In this document: piece after piece, positions 1-11,700 of the stretch
Position numbering within the stretch: the first letter of the stretch is position 1
Layout: each line of letters begins with the position of its first letter
Source of the DNA: Arthrinium phaeospermum
Lineage: Eukaryota > Ascomycota > Sordariomycetes > Amphisphaeriales > Apiosporaceae
Direction: 5' to 3'
NCBI GenBank assembly: GCA_006503535.1
Contig: QYRS01000001.1
Span: 1,798,001-1,862,000 of the forward strand
DNA: 64,000 nt
The notes under the pieces: model-generated
Seen by the model: only the letters and a program-made list of their open reading frames with translations
What the model was told of the DNA's origin: nothing
Database searches by the model: none
Translations under genes and position numbers: made by a program

Positions 1-2680
1 TTCCAACCCCCTTCCTGCCTCCCACCACATCATCGCGACCCAGCGCCAACCTCACCAACCATCTTCGGCAATTCTGGTTCCGCGCCAACTGTGTGACCTT
101 TTCTAATGCTCGAATAAGTCCTTGGTTTGCTTAGTGTTCAGGAAAGCCACATGGCTTGCCTGCCTTTGGCCCCAGACCGCTTTGAGATATATCGGTCTGG
201 GCGTACGCATTTTTCGCACTCACTTCAAGGCAATTCCCATTTTTCCTACTACGATTATCTTATCGAAAGAAATTGCTTTGTTCCATGGGCGTGTGGCTAA
301 TGTTTTCCTTCTTCCGGGAAATACCTTTCTCGTCGTCATACTGCTCCTAGAGCATCTATCGATAGTAGCACATACCCAAATCCATTTTATTGCCCAATAC
401 ATCTGTCGAGACGTGTATATATCAAAATACAATATGTCTTTCTGTCGATTGCAACGGTTCCGCTATTTTGTACCCTGATGTACCTCCTTTCGTATACACA
501 TCTCCGCTCCTTACCTCCTACTTGAAGCCTTGTTCCACCACTTTGAGCTGTGACCATACCTTACGAGATTAGGTGGCGCCCTGTGCCATGTAGCTCTAGA
601 CCAAACTCTCTTCTGGGACTTCATCAGACTTTGTTGACGAGCGTCTTCAATATCATCAAATCTGACAAGGTGCTCTCTCCCTTCTGCTCTGATTATTAGA
701 ATACTTGAGCAACCTAGCTATGCATGGCTGACTCATAGGTTGACGATAGTGATTTGAAGATATGGACTAGCTCTGGAAATGGCTTTCCTTTCTGCGATGT
801 GATTCGGGAAAAGCCTTTATGCCTGTCTCGGGCCTCGTCTGTCTCGCTTCCATGCCCCGATTCTGTACTTTACTTCAAGTATCAACTGTTTGTTTCTCAC
901 GATCGAATCTTGCCCGCGCCACCATCCGAAACCTTCAGTCCATAATTATTCAAGTAGGTAGGGTCCATCCAACCATAGCTGCATCTATCTTGCAGCCTGT
1001 GGTGATCGGGGAGGGTGTTGATGCATCCGGGACCACTCGTAAACCCTTGCCCTGGGCGATGTGTTCGTCCTCTAACAGAAACGCGTGAGTACAGTCAGCG
1101 GGTCAATTCACATTATCATTGGGCTCGAACTGGAGTGTATGTTAGTACTGCGAATTAGTAGGTGACTCGTCTATGGGGTTCTCTAAATCAGAATTGGCCT
1201 AGCCCAGATTTTCCAAACTTGTGGTTTCGACCAGTAAGGTGGGAACGCCGAAGTTAAGTAAGCAGTGGGCCGGGCCCGGTCCAAGATTTTCTGTAGGCCA
1301 GAATCTGATATTGGAGATTGATACATGTCCAAAACGATGGCAAGTTACAATGCTTACTTTGGAGTTCGGTCGAAAACCCGACAGCCAGAACCCTGTGTGA
1401 GAATATCGCGTCTTTCCTATTTCGTCAAGGTTCTTTTCAATTCCCCGCCAGAGAGTCAACAAGTTCCTCCCCAACCGTTTCATTGTGTTCTCCTACTCGT
1501 TCTTTTTGTTAGTATGAGGCTTATCATGGAGCCTTTTAACGTCTAAATGGTCTGACCTTTTCTTCACAGTGAAATTTGTTTTCGCTGGGCAGTGGATATT
1601 TAGGAACGACGTTTACGGCATGTCCGGATTTGTCGCCAACCAACAGGAAGCTGGCGATCCTGGTACAAGAAACCGGGCAAGGGCTGCAACTACACTTGAC
1701 ACATAGCAGCGAGAATGGCATCTTTCGAGCAAGGAAATACGCTTACAGACTTGGCGAGATTCCGTCTCCACCGATCCGGCCCTACCTTGCCCCCTTCTGG
1801 CATCAAAATACCGGTGAAAGCCGTGGGATGGGGGAGCGGATTCTTCTCGGGGGAAGTCAAGCCCCCCCTCTGTTTGTCGGCTCTGGAGACAAGGACCAAT
1901 GGGTTTCTACCAAAGGTGCGTCACTTACTGCGATAGGCCGCAGTGATTGAGTGGCCATGCAAGAAAACGCACCATCTTCTCGGCATCTTTGGATGGGTTG
2001 CAAGGTTAGCAGAACCCACTCACAAGTGTTGGCATCCACCAATGGCAGCAGGGATGCAAGCCATGATGCAAGCCTAAACCCAACCAACTGTTTGGGACAG
2101 TTTGGAGGTGTTATGGCTCGCCCTCAAGACGATACCAGACACATCCGAGTTGTGCTGTTCGATTACCGAAGTTTTGAGTTGGCGTATTGCAGCAGATACA
2201 GTTCAGCGTACCGGGTCTCTCCGCACCTAGGGAGGTATGTCGTCGCAGTAGTAGCCTCGCCCTGCGTCTTTGGCAGAGTTTCCGGGGCTACTGGCAGCAG
2301 ATATTCGGACGACCTGAGCCACTGTGCTTGCCTACGACGACCCATTTCAGAGCATCGAGGTCGGTGCCTGTGGTTCATGGAATCTTTCTAGTCATCAGGC
2401 GTTTGGGGCTGGCGAAGGGCATCCACGCGCATATGACTAGCGCGCCGCGACTTGCACTAGCCAGGCCGACTTTTCGTTTCTTCTGCCCGAGCAGATTTTC
2501 AAACCGGCGCGCACGTCCGAACCGGGACGTAAAGCCGCGACGGGCCCCACCCTGCCAAGCGTTCCACACATGTTAGTGGTGACGGCATACGTTGATTGGC
2601 GCCGCTATTGAAAAGGGGGGGCTAATCAATAGGTTGTGGCCTACATGGGTCTTTACAGCAATTAGTCTTTGATCTGGCAG
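1..2680. other. intergenic, no convincing gene
   Basis: No reading frame here has the length, splice structure or recognisable motifs of a gene. The first ~110 bases are C-rich and open in frame 1 up to a TGA, ending in a Pro/Ser/Thr-rich stretch. They could be the last codons of a gene lying off the left edge, but that is weak. Around 1225-1275 a short stretch with the string CCGAAGTTAAG recalls the core of 5S rRNA, but the flanks do not match. A TATA-like TATAAG at about 2682 belongs to the next gene. Confidence 0.5.
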
Positions 2681-2681
2681 G

Positions 2682-2687
2682 TATAAG
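2682..2687 (+). promoter_or_regulatory. TATA-like box of the BOR1-type gene
   Basis: TATAAG lies about 75 bases upstream of the first ATG of the transporter gene. That distance fits a start site near 2715 and a short leader. Assigned by motif and spacing only. Confidence 0.35.
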
Positions 2688-2758
2688 TACGGCCCGCTCA
2701 TGTTCGCTTTGAGATAACTGAATTGCAAGAAGATTCAACGAAGCCAAATCTTTCGAAC

Positions 2759-4932
2759 ATGCTATTTTCAGCTGTCGATTACAACATGGCAAAGCCACCC
2801 ACCGATCCAAATCTCGCCCCCGAGCCTCCCGAGTTGCCATTACACTGCGAGGTCTCGGCAAAGTCTTACACTTTCGAAAACGAGCGAGGATGGAGGCGAT
2901 ACCGCATGCTGAGACCTTGCCGCGGCATGTACCACGATGTCCGTCGACGGCTGCCGTACTACTGGAGTGACATTGTGGATGCCTTTACCTATCGCACCAT
3001 CGCCAGCACGATCCGCATGTACTTCGTCAAGTAAGTCCCATCCATACAAATGTCATCCATACAAATGTCCCCACTGTTGCACCACTCCAAGTGGCCCTTG
3101 TCTTACATGCTGACACCCCCGCGCAGTCTACTCCCAGCTGTCGCGTATACTTTGGATATGTACCGGAGGACAGGCGAGTTCTTTGGCATCACAGAAGCCC
3201 TGTTCTCCTCCGCCTTGGCCGCTATGGTCTTCAGCATCCTCGGCGTCCAGCCATTGACCATCGTTGGGATTACGGGGTTGATCTCCCTCTTCAACTACAC
3301 CATCTACGACATCATCTCACTGTACGACGTGTCTCTCTACCCGAGCTTCATGGCTTGGACCGGTATCTGGGCTGCTGTCTTCCATTGGGCCGTCGCCATC
3401 TTCAACCTCTGTGATTACATGCGTTATGTCACAGACTTCTCCAGCGAAAGTTTCGGGATGTACGTGGGCATCATCTACATGAGTAAGTGGTAGACTGGAC
3501 CACGTCTCAGACTTTCGATAACTGATAGTGCGTTCCAGTCAAGGGAGTGGAAGAACTCGTCTACGAGTTCGAGCAGCATGGAGCCGCCGCGGGCTACTTA
3601 AGCTGCATCATCGCTATCCTCTATTTCGCTTCCATCTACTCGCTAGAGAAGCTGGGCCAAAGCACTGTTTGGAAACCATGGTTTCGTGGCATTCTGGCAG
3701 ATTATGCCTACGTGGTAAGTACCTTATACGTCATGCTATCCCGGGCTTGGTACTCATATTTCTCCCTATCCAGTTCGCTACGCTATTTTGGGTCGGATTT
3801 TCGCATATCCCCGGGAGACTCAAAGGCGCCAACATCTCCAAGGTGCCTGTCACAGAAGCCTTCCGCCCGACCCAGCCACGCGGTTGGTTACTTGAATTCT
3901 GGACCCTTCCGCTTAATTGGGTGTTCGTGGCGCTGCCCTTTGGGTTCTTGCTTATGCTTTTGTTTTACTACGATCATGTCAGTTCCTCTTGCCTCCCCCC
4001 TCTTGAATCCATGGCTGACTTCTCAATACGCAGAACGTCAGCAGCATCACGGCCCAAGCCCGCCAGTTCCCACTCAAGAAGCCCGGCGGCTTCCACTGGG
4101 ACTTCTTCCTGCTGGGGTGCACGACCTTCGTGGCCGGGATCCTGGGCCTGCCGATGCCCAACGGCCTGGTGCCCCAGGCGCCCGTGCATACCGACTCCCT
4201 CACGCAGTACGAGACGGAGCTGAAGATCATCGCCACCGCCGAGGGAGCGGGCACCGAGATACGCCGCCCGGTCGTGAAGGCGACGGCGGTGGTGGAGCAG
4301 CGGGTCTCCCACTTCTTGATGGCCTCGCGCTGATCGGGACCATGACCGGGCCGCTGCTCACGGTGCTGCATACTATGCCGTCTGCATTGTTCGCTGGTGT
4401 TTTCTTTGTCGTTGGTGTAAGTGGCCTACTCAGTCTCCCGATTTCTCATTAGTGGCTTTTTTCAGGGAGTCCACAGAGTGCTTGCTGATTGTCAAACACA
4501 TAGTGGGGCTCAATCGAGTCCAACAGCATCGTCCACCGGCTGGTCTTCCTCATGTCGGAGCACCGGTTCATCCAGCGCGACGAGCCGCTGCTCCGCGTGC
4601 GCGCGCGCGCCATCTGGCTCTTCATCGGCCTGCAGGCCGCCGGCGTCGCGGCCACGGTCGCCATCTCGCAGACGATCGCGGCCATCGGGTTCCCGGTGCT
4701 CATCATCCTGCTGATCCCGCTGCGGACGCATGTCATGCCCCGGTGGTTCCCCCTCGCGGAGCTGGAGGTGCTCGACGACTTCACCTGCACCAACAAGCAG
4801 GTCTTGGCTAGCTTGGGTGGCGCCCCCGCGCTGCCTGAGCACTCCAAGGAGGAGGATTGGGGTCTCGAGCGCCGGAGGTCTGAGCAGAGGTTTGGGGTGC
4901 ACCGTCAGAGGGCTGGGAGTCTTAAGCGGTAA
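2759..4932 (+). CDS. bor1: BOR1/SLC4-family anion (borate/bicarbonate) transporter, one-base frameshift
   Basis: Polytopic membrane protein of the HCO3-/borate transporter family; the yeast member Bor1 exports borate at the plasma membrane. Six exons: 2759-3030, 3127-3482, 3539-3714, 3774-3977, 4034-4416, 4504-4932. All introns are GT-AG. About 606 residues if the frame is restored, normal for fungal Bor1. Family blocks seen: GITGLISLFNYT, LPLNWVFVALPFG, GLPMPNGLVPQAPVHT, VVEQRVSHFLM, then GTMTGPLL and WGSIESN. The reading frame breaks just after ATG 4319-4321. As read it runs into TGA at 4331-4333, whereas one extra G in the GG at 4321-4322 rejoins frame 1 and gives HFLM-GLALIGTMTG exactly as in the family. 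The summed exon length is one base short of a multiple of three, which agrees. Either a sequence error or a recent loss-of-function allele. Start chosen as the first ATG after the TATA-like box; a second ATG at 2786 is possible. Confidence 0.88.
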
Positions 4933-5936
4933 AAGCCAGGGACGGTAGGGATAGCAGTACGGGGATGGTACTACATATTCATGTTTCTGGCTCGTGTATG
5001 CCCATCATGTCTTATCAGTGAAGCCCAAAACCCGAATTTACCGGGAGGGATTCTAATGTGGGTCGCGCACCCACTTGAACCCCAGATCAGGGCGTCTGGC
5101 ACAGATACAGGGGAGGACGGAAATGCTGTGGAAGTCAGCGAATAAGTGAAAACGGGTTATATCTAATGGAACTCAGAGTAAATTTGGTCCTACGATCATG
5201 CGAAAGCAGGAAGACATGCGATAATAGCGGTCAGACGACGCTTTCAAGCTGAGTGACACTCTGCAAATTCCTCTTCGTGGGGTTGATGTGCATGCTTGAA
5301 TCAGGCACTGGTGATGTTGCACCCCTAACCGTTGGTCTTTCAGCCGAATGGAGCCGATGGTAGGCCGGTCTTGGCGCTATTCTATTCTGAGCTGCGGGCG
5401 GGCGATACCCAGAAAAACAAGCATCAGAAAACCCACCTATGTATGTATCGCTCGCTGCCCTTTGGTGTCGGCACCAGCCCGCCCTTTATTACCGTTTCGG
5501 AAAAGACCAAAGCTTTCGACCGCGTGCCGGGTTACTCAACATCAGATCGGCATTGACATCCCCAATCGAAAATGGGCGGAGGAACGCCAAGAATGAAATG
5601 AGGGCAACGTCACCCCCGACACCAGAGTTCTGACCAGAGATGGGACGGGTCCCACGATAACGGTGATCGACCTGCTGGCACGTTGTCGGACAGTCCCTGC
5701 GGTCCCTTCCGTAAGCCAATCAAAGGAGGTTTGCCCCTGTGTCGAATAAATGAGGAGATCCCACGTGCATTCTACGTCTTACTACGCCGGCCCGCAACTC
5801 TTTTCCAGGAGAGGGCAGGAGCGGGGCGTTCCCGCCGGCTATAAAGCTGGACTCTTTCGTCCTGGTCTTGGCATCAATGTTCCTGCTCTGATCCAGCTCC
5901 GTCCCGCCCGATCACACAACACAACAACCTCTAGCC
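4933..5936. other. intergenic region upstream of the sulfatase
   Basis: Contains the 3' flank of the transporter gene and the promoter of the sulfatase. A CCAAT pentamer at about 5716 and TATAAAG at 5840-5846 precede the sulfatase ATG. Nothing else recognisable. Confidence 0.5.
5840..5846 (+). promoter_or_regulatory. TATA box of the sulfatase gene
   Basis: TATAAAG about 95 bases before the ATG, in a GC-rich setting, with CCAAT some 120 bases further up. The spacing suits a transcription start near 5870 followed by a C-rich leader. Confidence 0.5.
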
Positions 5937-8229
5937 ATGCGGTTCTCCCGCTCCATCTGCGGCCTGTCTCTGGCCGGTGCGGTCTCGGCGGCCGCCGGCG
6001 ACGCCACCAAGCCGAGCATCATCCTGATCATGTCGGACGACCAGGACCGGCGGTTGGGGTCGACCGATTTCCAGTCCGTGCTGCACCGCGAGATCTTCTC
6101 CCAGGGCGTCGAGTTTGTCAACCATTTCGCCACCACGGCGCAGTGCTGCCCGAGCCGCGCCTCATTCCTGAGAGGCCAGGCGGCGCACAACACCAACGTC
6201 ACCAACGTGCATGCTCCAGGGTAGGACTTTCTTGATTGGCCCCACGAGTAGACCTGTGGTACCGGGAAGCTGACGATGTCGGTGGGTAGTGGAAACTATG
6301 ATAAGTGGCACATGGCTGGCCTCGATGAGGATTACCTGCCGCATTGGCTGAAGAAGGCTGGCTACAAAGCAGAGTGTAAGCGACGACGTCCCCCCCATCA
6401 AGTAGATTTGGTATCACGGTTCACTAAGTGCTATTCTAGACGTGGGCAAGTTCTTGAATGGATACAATGTCGTCAACGCCAAAATTGCCCCCAAGGGGTG
6501 GGATCATGTTGATGCTTTGGTAAGTTACTCTACGTCTTCCTCTCAAACGCTTGACACTCGGCTTACATGCCGGGCTAGCTTGACCCCTACACGACGTACT
6601 ACAACGTGCCAGTCATGTCTCAAAACGGAGAACGCCCAGTATACTACAAGGGCTTCCACTCCACCGACGTTGTTCGCACCAAAGCGTGAGTTCCCCCCTC
6701 AAGAAGAGAGCCACTGCCACCATAGCTTGGTTTCTGGCTCGCTGACATCATCCCTTTCTTCCCAGGCTGGAACGTCTGCAGTCCCTCGTCACACAGGACC
6801 AGCCGTATTACCTGCAGATCGCGCCGTACGCGCCCCACGTGCAGAACGACGTGCACCACACGGTCCCGCTGGCCCGCCACATGGACCTCTTCCCCGACGC
6901 CAAGGCCCCGCGCACACCCAACTACAACCCGGACGACGCCCACCACGTCGGCAAGGGCGGCTGGCCGGGCACGCTGCCCCGCATGAACGAGTCCACGGAG
7001 GCGACGGCGGACGGCGCCTTCCGCTTCCGTGTCCAGGCCCTGCAGGGGCTGGACGAGATCATTGAGGATGTCATCGCCATGCTGGACGTGAATGGGAAGT
7101 TGGACAACACCTACGGTTAGTAGCGAGGCCCCGTTGTTTATGATGCAGAACTAATCCATGGCTATGTCTAGTGATCTACACCTCGGACAATGGATACCAC
7201 ATCGGTCAACACCGGCTGCCCGGCGGCAAGGCTCTCTTCTACGGCGAGGACACCAACCTGCCCTTCGGCGTGCGCGGCCCGGGCGTGCCCAAGAACATGA
7301 CATCCAAGATCCCCGGCGTGCACCTCGACCTGGTCCCGACCTTCCTGGACATCGCGGGACTGCCCGAGTCGGAATGGCCGACCTTCCTGGACGGGCGCAG
7401 CCTGCTGCCGCAGTGGAAGGACCCCGCGGGCGGCAGCAGCAGCGCGGGCCCGGACGCGGGCGACGGCAACAGCAAGGAGACGCTCAACGTCGAGTTCTGG
7501 GGCTCCTGCACCATCGAGGCCCCCAACGGCGCCGAGCTCGGCGCCCCCTTCAAGAACACCACCTACAAGACCCTGCGCATGCTGGGCGACCGCCAGTCCT
7601 GGCTGTTTTCCGTCTGGTGCACCGGGCAGATGGAGCTGTACGACACGGTCGCGGACCCCTACGAGCTGACCAACCTGGCGGGCGACCCGCGGCACGAGGC
7701 CGCCCTGAACCGGCTCAACGCCCTGCTGCTCGTCACCAAGTCGTGCGCCGAGGGTACGTGCCGCGACCCCTGGGCCGTTTTCACGCCCGACGGCGACGAC
7801 GGCGGCAAGATCGCCACGATGCGGCAGGCCATGGACCCCAAGTACGACGCCTACTTCGCCTCCTTCCCGCGCGTCCACTTCGCGTCTTGCATGCAGTACC
7901 AGGACATCGCCAACGAGCAGCCCTTCTACCCGGCCGACGCCGGGGGGCCCAAGGGCCTCGGGTTGGCCGCCCGCCGCCCGACCGACAACTTCGTTACTAC
8001 GGAGGCCGGTGTCGCTATCGCGGACGCTAACTTCTACGGGACGTCGGAGCAGCGGCACGCGACGCTGGAGCAGGTCTACGCTCAGGCGCGCAACTTGACG
8101 GATGAGGAGTTGGCGGCGCCGGCGGCGCCGAAGAAGGGCAAAGGGGGTGGCGGTGGTGGGGATAGGGCGGCTGAGAAGCGGTGGGGGGTGCAGGAGGTGC
8201 CGGAGTGGATCAGGCTGGGTCACGACTAA
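5937..8229 (+). CDS. secreted arylsulfatase (type I, formylglycine-dependent)
   Basis: Hydrolyses sulfate esters. In filamentous fungi such enzymes release sulfate and are usually induced by sulfur starvation (known for the Neurospora arylsulfatase; not visible here). Exons 5937-6220, 6290-6375, 6440-6519, 6579-6685, 6766-7115 and 7172-8229 add up in frame to 654 residues. Residues 1-20 form a signal peptide (MRFSRS.., hydrophobic core LAGAVSAA). The metal-binding start is IILIMSDDQD. The catalytic signature is CCPSR, whose first Cys is the residue converted to formylglycine. Later blocks are GNYDKWHMAG, YVGKFLNGYN, a YTSDNGYHIGQHRLPGGK metal/substrate block, and VHLDLVPTFLDIAGL. The C-terminus has a Gly/Lys-rich low-complexity stretch near residue 630. 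All key residues are present. Substrate specificity cannot be told. Confidence 0.92.
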
Positions 8230-8270
8230 TCTATACGCAGAGAATCGTTTATTCAACCCCCTTATCGAAC

Positions 8271-10036
8271 TCAGTCTCTCTTCCTTTTCGCTTGTTTGCT
8301 AAGATTGTAAAAAGCCCAGATACTTAAAATGGAACAAAGAACATCAATACAAACCATGCCCAGGTTCCATAACCCCCAAACCTCAGAAAGCAATGGGCGC
8401 TCATTGCTGTCACCAATGGTGATAATTCCAAAGCCGATTACCACCACCACCACCCACAAAGCATACTTGTGAAGTTCAGCATCATAGCGGCGCATATACG
8501 TGATACACGCCTCGCCCATGAATTTGTAGCTCAACCGGAGAAGTAATGATATGGAAAACAGTAGGAGAAGTTGAACATAATCTTGGAAGAAAAAGTGCGG
8601 TTTAGGAAGGAAAAAGGAGGTACAATAGTTCATTACAAAACAGCCTCCAAATACCAGCAGGAAAAACATGTTGTATGCAGCGTACCTTTGTTTTTCTCTC
8701 TGTGGTTCGAAATTTGGCCGTTTTGTAAAGACGCATCTTTTGCCACACGGATTCATGTGCCGACCCTCTCCTACTCCCAGGATGTCACGCCATAGCCTCA
8801 TAGTCCGCAAATATTGGTGATCGCTTTGGCGTCGGCGTGTAGGGTTAGGCATCAGCGGCAGTAGTTGCAGAGAGTGGGACATAACAATCGCTTGCAACAG
8901 TTGCATGATGGGTTCTAGGAGGCCCAGCCTATTCAACACATGTGTCGATTTTCTCTTGTGTGAATATGTGCTGCCATGGCTGCGTGCGGGGTGCCATTGG
9001 CATAGATTTTCTTCCCAAATGGAGTGAATTCTCCGATCAACAAGAAGAAACAAAAACCACCAGATCGTGGCGTCATAACGATCCCGGGAAAACTCGTAGG
9101 TAACGTATAATCCGGTGACCGTTGCAAATCGGAAACAATCGGATGCGTCCGAGACTTGATACATATCCTTGGGCAAGAACCGTTCTCTGCAGTGATACCA
9201 ATGTTGAGATTCAAAATTGACGAGTTGGCGACATAAATAGTTGAGACCATGGTCTGTATCGTATTTATGGCGGGAATTCAGCCGTTCGTTGCGTTCTGAA
9301 CCGTTGAGCTTGTCTTGCATCATGATAGTTTTGTACAAAACGAAGTACAAAGCTAGCACCACACGTGAGATGGGATGGTCCGTGAACAGGTCTGTAATTA
9401 TAAGGACAACCCATATGTATGCTAGAATCGGTCCAACTAATGCTCGGAATAGAGTTGTATCGTTCCATACTCTTACCAGCCCTTTCCTATCGAACTCAAC
9501 CTCAAGCAAGAAGGCGAGGTCGAAGACGAAGTGCTGGCAATTCGAATTGAGCAAAGAGTAGGGTTGGGTCTGGAGGAAGGCACTGTGTGATTCGGGATTG
9601 TCGATACCAAGACTTTCCCTGTGTTGTTTGACTGGCAACATCCATGGGTCAGTTCTCATCCAGTGGGAAAATAAGGATTGAATTATGCCTTACGTCGTTT
9701 CTGGATTCCATGGGGCGTCAGCGTTGTCGTCCCGAGAAATGTATCATCGTGGGTCCATTTCTGGCGGTCTTCCAGCTCCTGAATATTTTCGGCAGAGACC
9801 ATTGCGTACTTGGCCGTCCCCAGAAACCACCACTGGCGGGATTCGTCTCGTTTCAACTCATAGTAGTCGTTGTGGATTTTCAGTGTGTAGTGCGACATCC
9901 ATTGTATGTTTAGTTTCTGGAGGTACCGGAGGAGAATGCCTCCCAGCCACAGACGGTAGGATTTGGCGGAGTTGGAGAGCATGAACCTGACCACATATAC
10001 GTCCACTGGGTCTCCACAAAGAGCTGGCTCATCCAT
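8271..10036 (-). CDS. H...NCxHF papain-like module fused to a polytopic membrane domain
   Basis: Function unknown. Two exons, 10036-9694 and 9631-8271, join in frame to 567 residues. The N-terminal ~200 residues carry a His in SHYTLKIHNDYYEL and, about 100 residues later, the block YSLLNSNCQHFVFDL. The His-first, NCxHF-second order is that of circularly permuted papain-like folds (LRAT and PPPDE families: thiol peptidases, deubiquitinase-like enzymes and acyltransferases). The rest has about six hydrophobic segments, among them ALVGPILAYIWVVLIITDLF, MFFLLVFGGCFVMNYC and YALWVVVVVIGFGIITIG, separated by Arg/His-rich loops, and ends KQAKRKRD. The start was taken at the Met of MDEPALCGD. An open stretch further upstream (about 10140-10280) could be an extra 5' exon but does not join in frame without a doubtful splice. 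It ends 41 bases past the sulfatase stop, tail to tail. Confidence 0.72.
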
Positions 10037-10704
10037 TTTTGAGTATCGATATTGTGGTATTCGCTTTGTGGCGATGCTTGATAATACCGGCAGGTTCAAA
10101 ACCGAGAGGTTCCTCGGGCCTTTATTCAGAAACAATTTGGGGGGATGTGGAATTCGTAAACAAGCTTGGGATGCATCCTACCTAAATCCCATTGTAGAGC
10201 GCAGCGTTCAGGAAAGATCATCAGAACTTTCCCGCATGCTGCCTGCATGGGCTGTGCCGACCCCATCAGAAGAGTCATATCTGTTAGTAAATTTTCAAAG
10301 TTTTCAGAGTCATTGGGTATAACGGCTTTATTTTGAGTCCATACCTAAAGCTTGAGAGTGTCATGCTCTCTGTGGGTTTTTTGTTTCTGCAATCCTTTGC
10401 TCGCATCGAATCGAAAGCTAGAAGTCCAAAAGAAGGGTAGGATTTGCCGGCATGGGTTACATGCAGCTGCAATAACGCTGCAGAAACTGCACCCTCACTG
10501 GGCAGGTACCCTGCATTCTGAAACGGATAAGCAGACAAGGACGCCCTTAGAAATCGTATGACAGCCAGCACAGCCCAACATTTCGGCATAGCCCATTCGA
10601 TGGCATTGCCCAAACGCAAAACAGGGCGTCGTAATGATTAAGATTGACCTCCCGCTAAGCGCCGCGATCAATGTAGTTCATCACTCCTACTGAACCAGTC
10701 CGAA
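10037..10704. other. divergent intergenic region
   Basis: Lies between two divergently read membrane-protein genes. A minus-strand open stretch of about 50 codons beginning with ATG near 10282 may be a leader exon or upstream ORF of the gene at 8.3-10.0 kb. Otherwise nothing identifiable. Confidence 0.35.
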
Positions 10705-11514
10705 ATGGCTCACAAGTCAATACTCTTGAAACATCGCTTTGAAGCGCACAAAGTAGCCGAGTTTCTACTCACGCTGCTGAAGCGCGCATTCCCTTTCCAC
10801 GCCGCGGCTTGGTCCGCTTCCTCTGAGCCGATTTGCCGGCTTCTGGACGAGATCGACATCGGTGCAAAGGACCAGCTAACCATTCGCTGGAGGGACGCGA
10901 CACTGGCGCAGATGAGTACCATTGGGATTACTGTAAGCCTTGACTAGTACAGCTGAGTCCTTGCAAGTACGGACATGCAGTAACCCCTAAACTCCGTACC
11001 AGAGCGCTCTTTTCGGAAGTGTAATCTCCGCCTCATTTTCCTGGCCACTGATTGACGGCGTCGCTGCGTCAATGAAAACAACCGTCCACGCGATTTGGTA
11101 CTCCGCATTGGTCTTGGCACTGTCCTCCATTGCCACTTCAGCGCAACTCTCTATTGCTTTACACCGATTGACAAGCCACGCTGAAGGTCTGCAAAAGCTC
11201 CGTCGCCTCTTAGGACGACAGGTGGACGCCAACCGGTGGAGGCCGAGCAGGTTGCAGCTATTCATCTGGCAGGCGCCCATTTCTCTTAAACTCCAGTATC
11301 GTTATGTATGTGGTCGGCCTAGGTGTGTTGGTCTTCGCATCAGTCTCTTCATCCTGGCAATGGGACGACCTCAAGGTGACTCTCCCCGACTCCTGCTTCT
11401 GTACTTGGCGATGAAGATCACTAACGCAGTCTCTAGGTCGTCATACTTTTCATGGTAACAATTACCTATGGCGGTGGACTTTACATCCTTTCAAACTATG
11501 GCCTGTATGGGTAG
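10705..11514 (+). CDS. small fungal membrane protein, probable +1 frameshift
   Basis: Not a family I can name. Exons 10705-10932, 11003-11375 and 11437-11514. The N-terminal half is amphipathic (MAHKSILLKH.., RWRDATLAQM). A hydrophobic segment follows at SALFGSVISASFSW and another at VHAIWYSALVLALSSI. After LFIWQAP the frame must shift by one base to read LLNSSIVMYVVGLGVLVFAS, W.WDDLK and then VVILFMVTITYGGGLYIL, a coherent pair of membrane spans. Removing one C from CCC at 11276-11278 restores it, and the total then becomes 225 residues in frame. Alternatively an intron 11306-11436 (donor GTATGT) skips the shifted part and gives an intact 202-residue protein. I favour the first reading because the skipped stretch looks coding, but both fit the sequence. 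Confidence 0.6.
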
Positions 11515-11700
11515 CCACCGATATGTAATCTGTTTCAGCGATGGTGCATTGGATGCGATGTTGAGCCTTGATGTAGTAGGAATACATGTACCCCTATCTT
11601 CCAGATAATCCACATATAATGATATGTAAGACATCCAAGCATCTCAGGAGTCACATGGGAGACCACTCATCCAGAAAGGGGTTCTCATCTTTCCAACTGG

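Noticed and set aside
1..111. Possible 3' end of a protein gene off the left edge
   Set aside because: Open to TGA in frame 1 but so are other frames for a similar length. Too short to separate from chance.
1199..1330. Possible 5S rRNA gene
   Set aside because: Only about 12 bases (CCGAAGTTAAG) resemble the 5S core. The A-box, C-box and terminal stem of fungal 5S genes are not found on either strand.
1951..2576. Open frames of 129-146 codons
   Set aside because: Cys/Arg/Ser-rich translations without a family, overlapping in both strands, no splice context.
7168..8256. 362-codon frame opposite the last sulfatase exon
   Set aside because: Arg/Val/Gly-rich mirror of a GC-rich coding exon. The plus strand carries all sulfatase motifs.
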